A stretch of 43,646 bases of DNA from NCBI RefSeq assembly GCF_015207655.1, contig NZ_JADEWN010000054.1, positions 1-43,646 of the forward strand, written 5' to 3'. The position numbers and the translations under genes are program-made. Positions 42,321 to 43,646 of this stretch are shown here, in pieces (the stretch's first letter is position 1; each line of letters starts with the position of its first letter). Below the pieces are notes generated by a model. The model worked only from the letters and a program-made list of their open reading frames with translations. It searched no databases and had not been told where the DNA came from. The DNA comes from Gloeocapsopsis crepidinum LEGE 06123 (lineage in GTDB: Bacteria > Cyanobacteriota > Cyanobacteriia > Cyanobacteriales > Chroococcidiopsidaceae).

Positions 42321-43184
42321 ATGATTCAGTCAATTGATCGATCGGCAAAAACAGTTTTACCTAGTTTATTTAACCTGCGATGCGATGATGGCACTCGTTT
42401 ATTCTACAAAGACTGGGGTACAGGTAAGCCCGTTATCTTTATTCATGGTTGGGCACTTAATGCCGATATTTGGGAGTATCAGATGACCGAATTGGTCAAC
42501 CGAAATCTGCGCTGCATCGCTTACGACAGGCGTGGTTGTGGACGCTCTAGCCAGCCTGGAGGAGGCTACGATTTTGATAGACTTGCTGACGATCTGGCAG
42601 CACTAATCGAACAGCTTGACTTACACAAGGTGACATTAATTGCTCACTCGATGGGAGGTGGCGAAATCGCTCGCTATCTGTCGCGTCACGGTGACGATCG
42701 CATTGATCGCGTTGTGTTCGTTGCTGCGACCACTCCTTTCCTCTTGAAGACGGCAGATAATCCAGATGGAATAGACAAGAGCTTTTACGATAACATGATT
42801 GCCGAGGTGAACAAAGATCGTCCGCACTATCTTGCTACCGTTGCACCCACATTTTTCGGTGTAGACCTGCCGAATTCTGTTTCGTCTGAAATGATGCAAT
42901 GGGCAGTAGGACTGGCACTTCAAGCTTCCCCAAAAGCTTCAATTGACATGATTCGTGCGCTTTCGGAAACCGATTTTCGAGCTGATCTGCGTAACGTCAC
43001 CGTACCGACGTTGATTATTCATGGCGATCGCGATAAGTACGTACCCATCGAAGTTTCTGGATATAAGACCGCGCAGTTAATACCGAATAGTCAACTCAAA
43101 TTTTATGAAGGTGCAGCACACGGTTTGTTCATTACCCATAAGGATCGTTTCAATCTCGATTTACTGACATTTATTCAAGGCTAG
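42321..43184 (+). CDS. Alpha/beta hydrolase (serine hydrolase, haloperoxidase-like)
   Basis: 287 aa. FIHGWALNADIWEYQM gives the oxyanion region, YDRRGCGRSSQPGGGYDFD follows, and the nucleophile elbow AHSMGGGE has the Ser. IIHGDRDKYVPIE holds the Asp and EGAAHGLFITH the His, so the triad is complete. It resembles the non-heme chloroperoxidase/esterase group; the substrate cannot be told. The ATG has GGGAAGAAAC upstream as a ribosome site. It is probably controlled by the divergent XRE regulator. It has higher GC and more HIP1-like gatcg sites than the region to its right. Confidence 0.9.
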   Translation: MIQSIDRSAKTVLPSLFNLRCDDGTRLFYKDWGTGKPVIFIHGWALNADIWEYQMTELVNRNLRCIAYDRRGCGRSSQPGGGYDFDRLADDLAALIEQLDLHKVTLIAHSMGGGEIARYLSRHGDDRIDRVVFVAATTPFLLKTADNPDGIDKSFYDNMIAEVNKDRPHYLATVAPTFFGVDLPNSVSSEMMQWAVGLALQASPKASIDMIRALSETDFRADLRNVTVPTLIIHGDRDKYVPIEVSGYKTAQLIPNSQLKFYEGAAHGLFITHKDRFNLDLLTFIQG

Positions 43185-43372
43185 TTGGTTCGTGTCAATT
43201 CTACAAAATTGTCATACCAATTCACAAAAAAACATGATGTTGCAGTCAAATAATGTTCCTGAAACAAACTCATTCAAACTGATGAAGCCCTTGTATTTAC
43301 TACTCACGATGACTGGATGGTTGAGAGTTTCTCTGTTGTGGATGTTCGTCTACATTGGATTGACCTATTGAA
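43185..43372. other. Gap with gene-like fragments in two frames
   Basis: One frame gives a 45-codon ORF at 43234-43371 with a hydrophobic stretch. The +1-shifted frame gives DEALVFTTHDDWMVES, then FSVVDVRLHWIDLLK, before its stop just ahead of the nucleotidyltransferase ATG; this one has protein-like composition. Either could be a remnant; neither is recognised. Confidence 0.3.
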
Positions 43373-43552
43373 ATGAACTGTCACCATATTGATCTGATAT
43401 ATCAGCTATTCTCAGAAGCGGACAAGGTTGGTCTGCCTTTATGGCTGCAAGGTGGTTGGGCTATAGATGCAAAATTAAATCTTATAACGCGCGAGCATGA
43501 TGATATTGATATTGCCTATCTCACATCTTGCACCTATCAGGAAAACCACTAA
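43373..43552 (+). pseudogene. Truncated aminoglycoside 2''-nucleotidyltransferase fragment
   Basis: 59 codons from the ATG at 43373 to the TAA at 43550. The first 49 residues match the N-terminus of ANT(2'')/AadB-like enzymes: LPLWLQGGWAIDA (about 21-33) followed by REHDDIDIAY (40-49), including the two metal-binding aspartates of the HDDID motif. The intact enzymes are about 170-180 aa. Here the sequence diverges at residue 50 and stops after ten unrelated residues, so the gene is broken, perhaps by an insertion or deletion. It cannot make a functional enzyme. The family assignment is from motif memory. Confidence 0.65.
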
Positions 43553-43646
43553 TACATGAATAAGTAGTGTAAGAAAGTGACAGCAGAAGCGGAAATTCGC
43601 TTTTGTGGCAGAGAGTAATTCAGAAAACTTGATTTGTAGAGAAATT
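43553..43646. other. Right edge, unassigned
   Basis: 94 bases with no recognised feature. Because the nucleotidyltransferase fragment is cut abruptly at about 43520, this may be the end of an inserted element whose body lies outside the window. Confidence 0.3.

Overview
The window is cyanobacterial chromosomal DNA. It encodes the cytochrome b6f subunits PetC (Rieske) and PetA (cytochrome f). It also carries many small proteins of cyanobacteria-typical families (DUF3067, DUF3288, DUF2301 and unnamed ones), and the HIP1 octamer GCGATCGC recurs throughout, inside genes and between them. The genus cannot be fixed from the sequence; the gene set would suit a Chroococcidiopsis/Gloeocapsopsis-like or Nostocales-like organism (inference).

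Layout. (1) 1-2080: the edge of an IS5-type transposase, a DUF3179 protein and AT-rich DNA with a decayed reading frame. (2) 2085-8180: the main accessory locus. It has a small HTH protein, two paralogous double-glycine peptide precursors, an HlyD-type adaptor, a C39-peptidase ABC exporter and a third, divergent precursor. It reads as an unmodified, cysteine-free, bacteriocin-like peptide secretion system. (3) 8289-10117: a TauE/SafE permease and an NADPH-dependent FMN reductase-like protein. (4) 10698-19000: housekeeping genes, mostly on the minus strand: two small cyanobacterial proteins, then folC, a fused dipeptide-type ABC ATPase, mreB-mreC-mreD and ribD. (5) 19279-25400, plus strand: an alpha/beta hydrolase homologue with no nucleophile serine, DUF2237, two very small proteins, DUF1361, a SAM hydroxide adenosyltransferase, DUF2301 and dprA. 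(6) 25397-28748, minus strand: a signalling cassette of FIST sensor, soluble histidine kinase and REC-GGDEF diguanylate cyclase. (7) 29353-33838: petC-petA, DUF3067, tatC overlapping a CsaA-like tRNA-binding protein, and a secreted protein. (8) 34119-40930: a small conserved protein, a TetR regulator divergent from a Rieske oxygenase with a clear palindromic operator, aqpZ, an HTH-AAA-like ATPase, DUF3288 and an MCE/MlaD protein. (9) 41381-43646: an XRE/MmyB-like regulator divergent from a serine alpha/beta hydrolase, then a truncated aminoglycoside nucleotidyltransferase fragment at the right edge.

In the peptide locus the exporter would cut each precursor after its GG site with its own C39 domain and, with the HlyD protein and an outer-membrane channel encoded elsewhere, secrete the cores. 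Hairpins after each of the two leading precursor genes would favour precursor transcript over exporter transcript. In the FIST cassette, small-ligand sensing is probably passed through the kinase to the receiver domain of the cyclase, controlling c-di-GMP. No rRNA, tRNA or CRISPR array was recognised. Several short dispersed repeats occupy the intergenic gaps.
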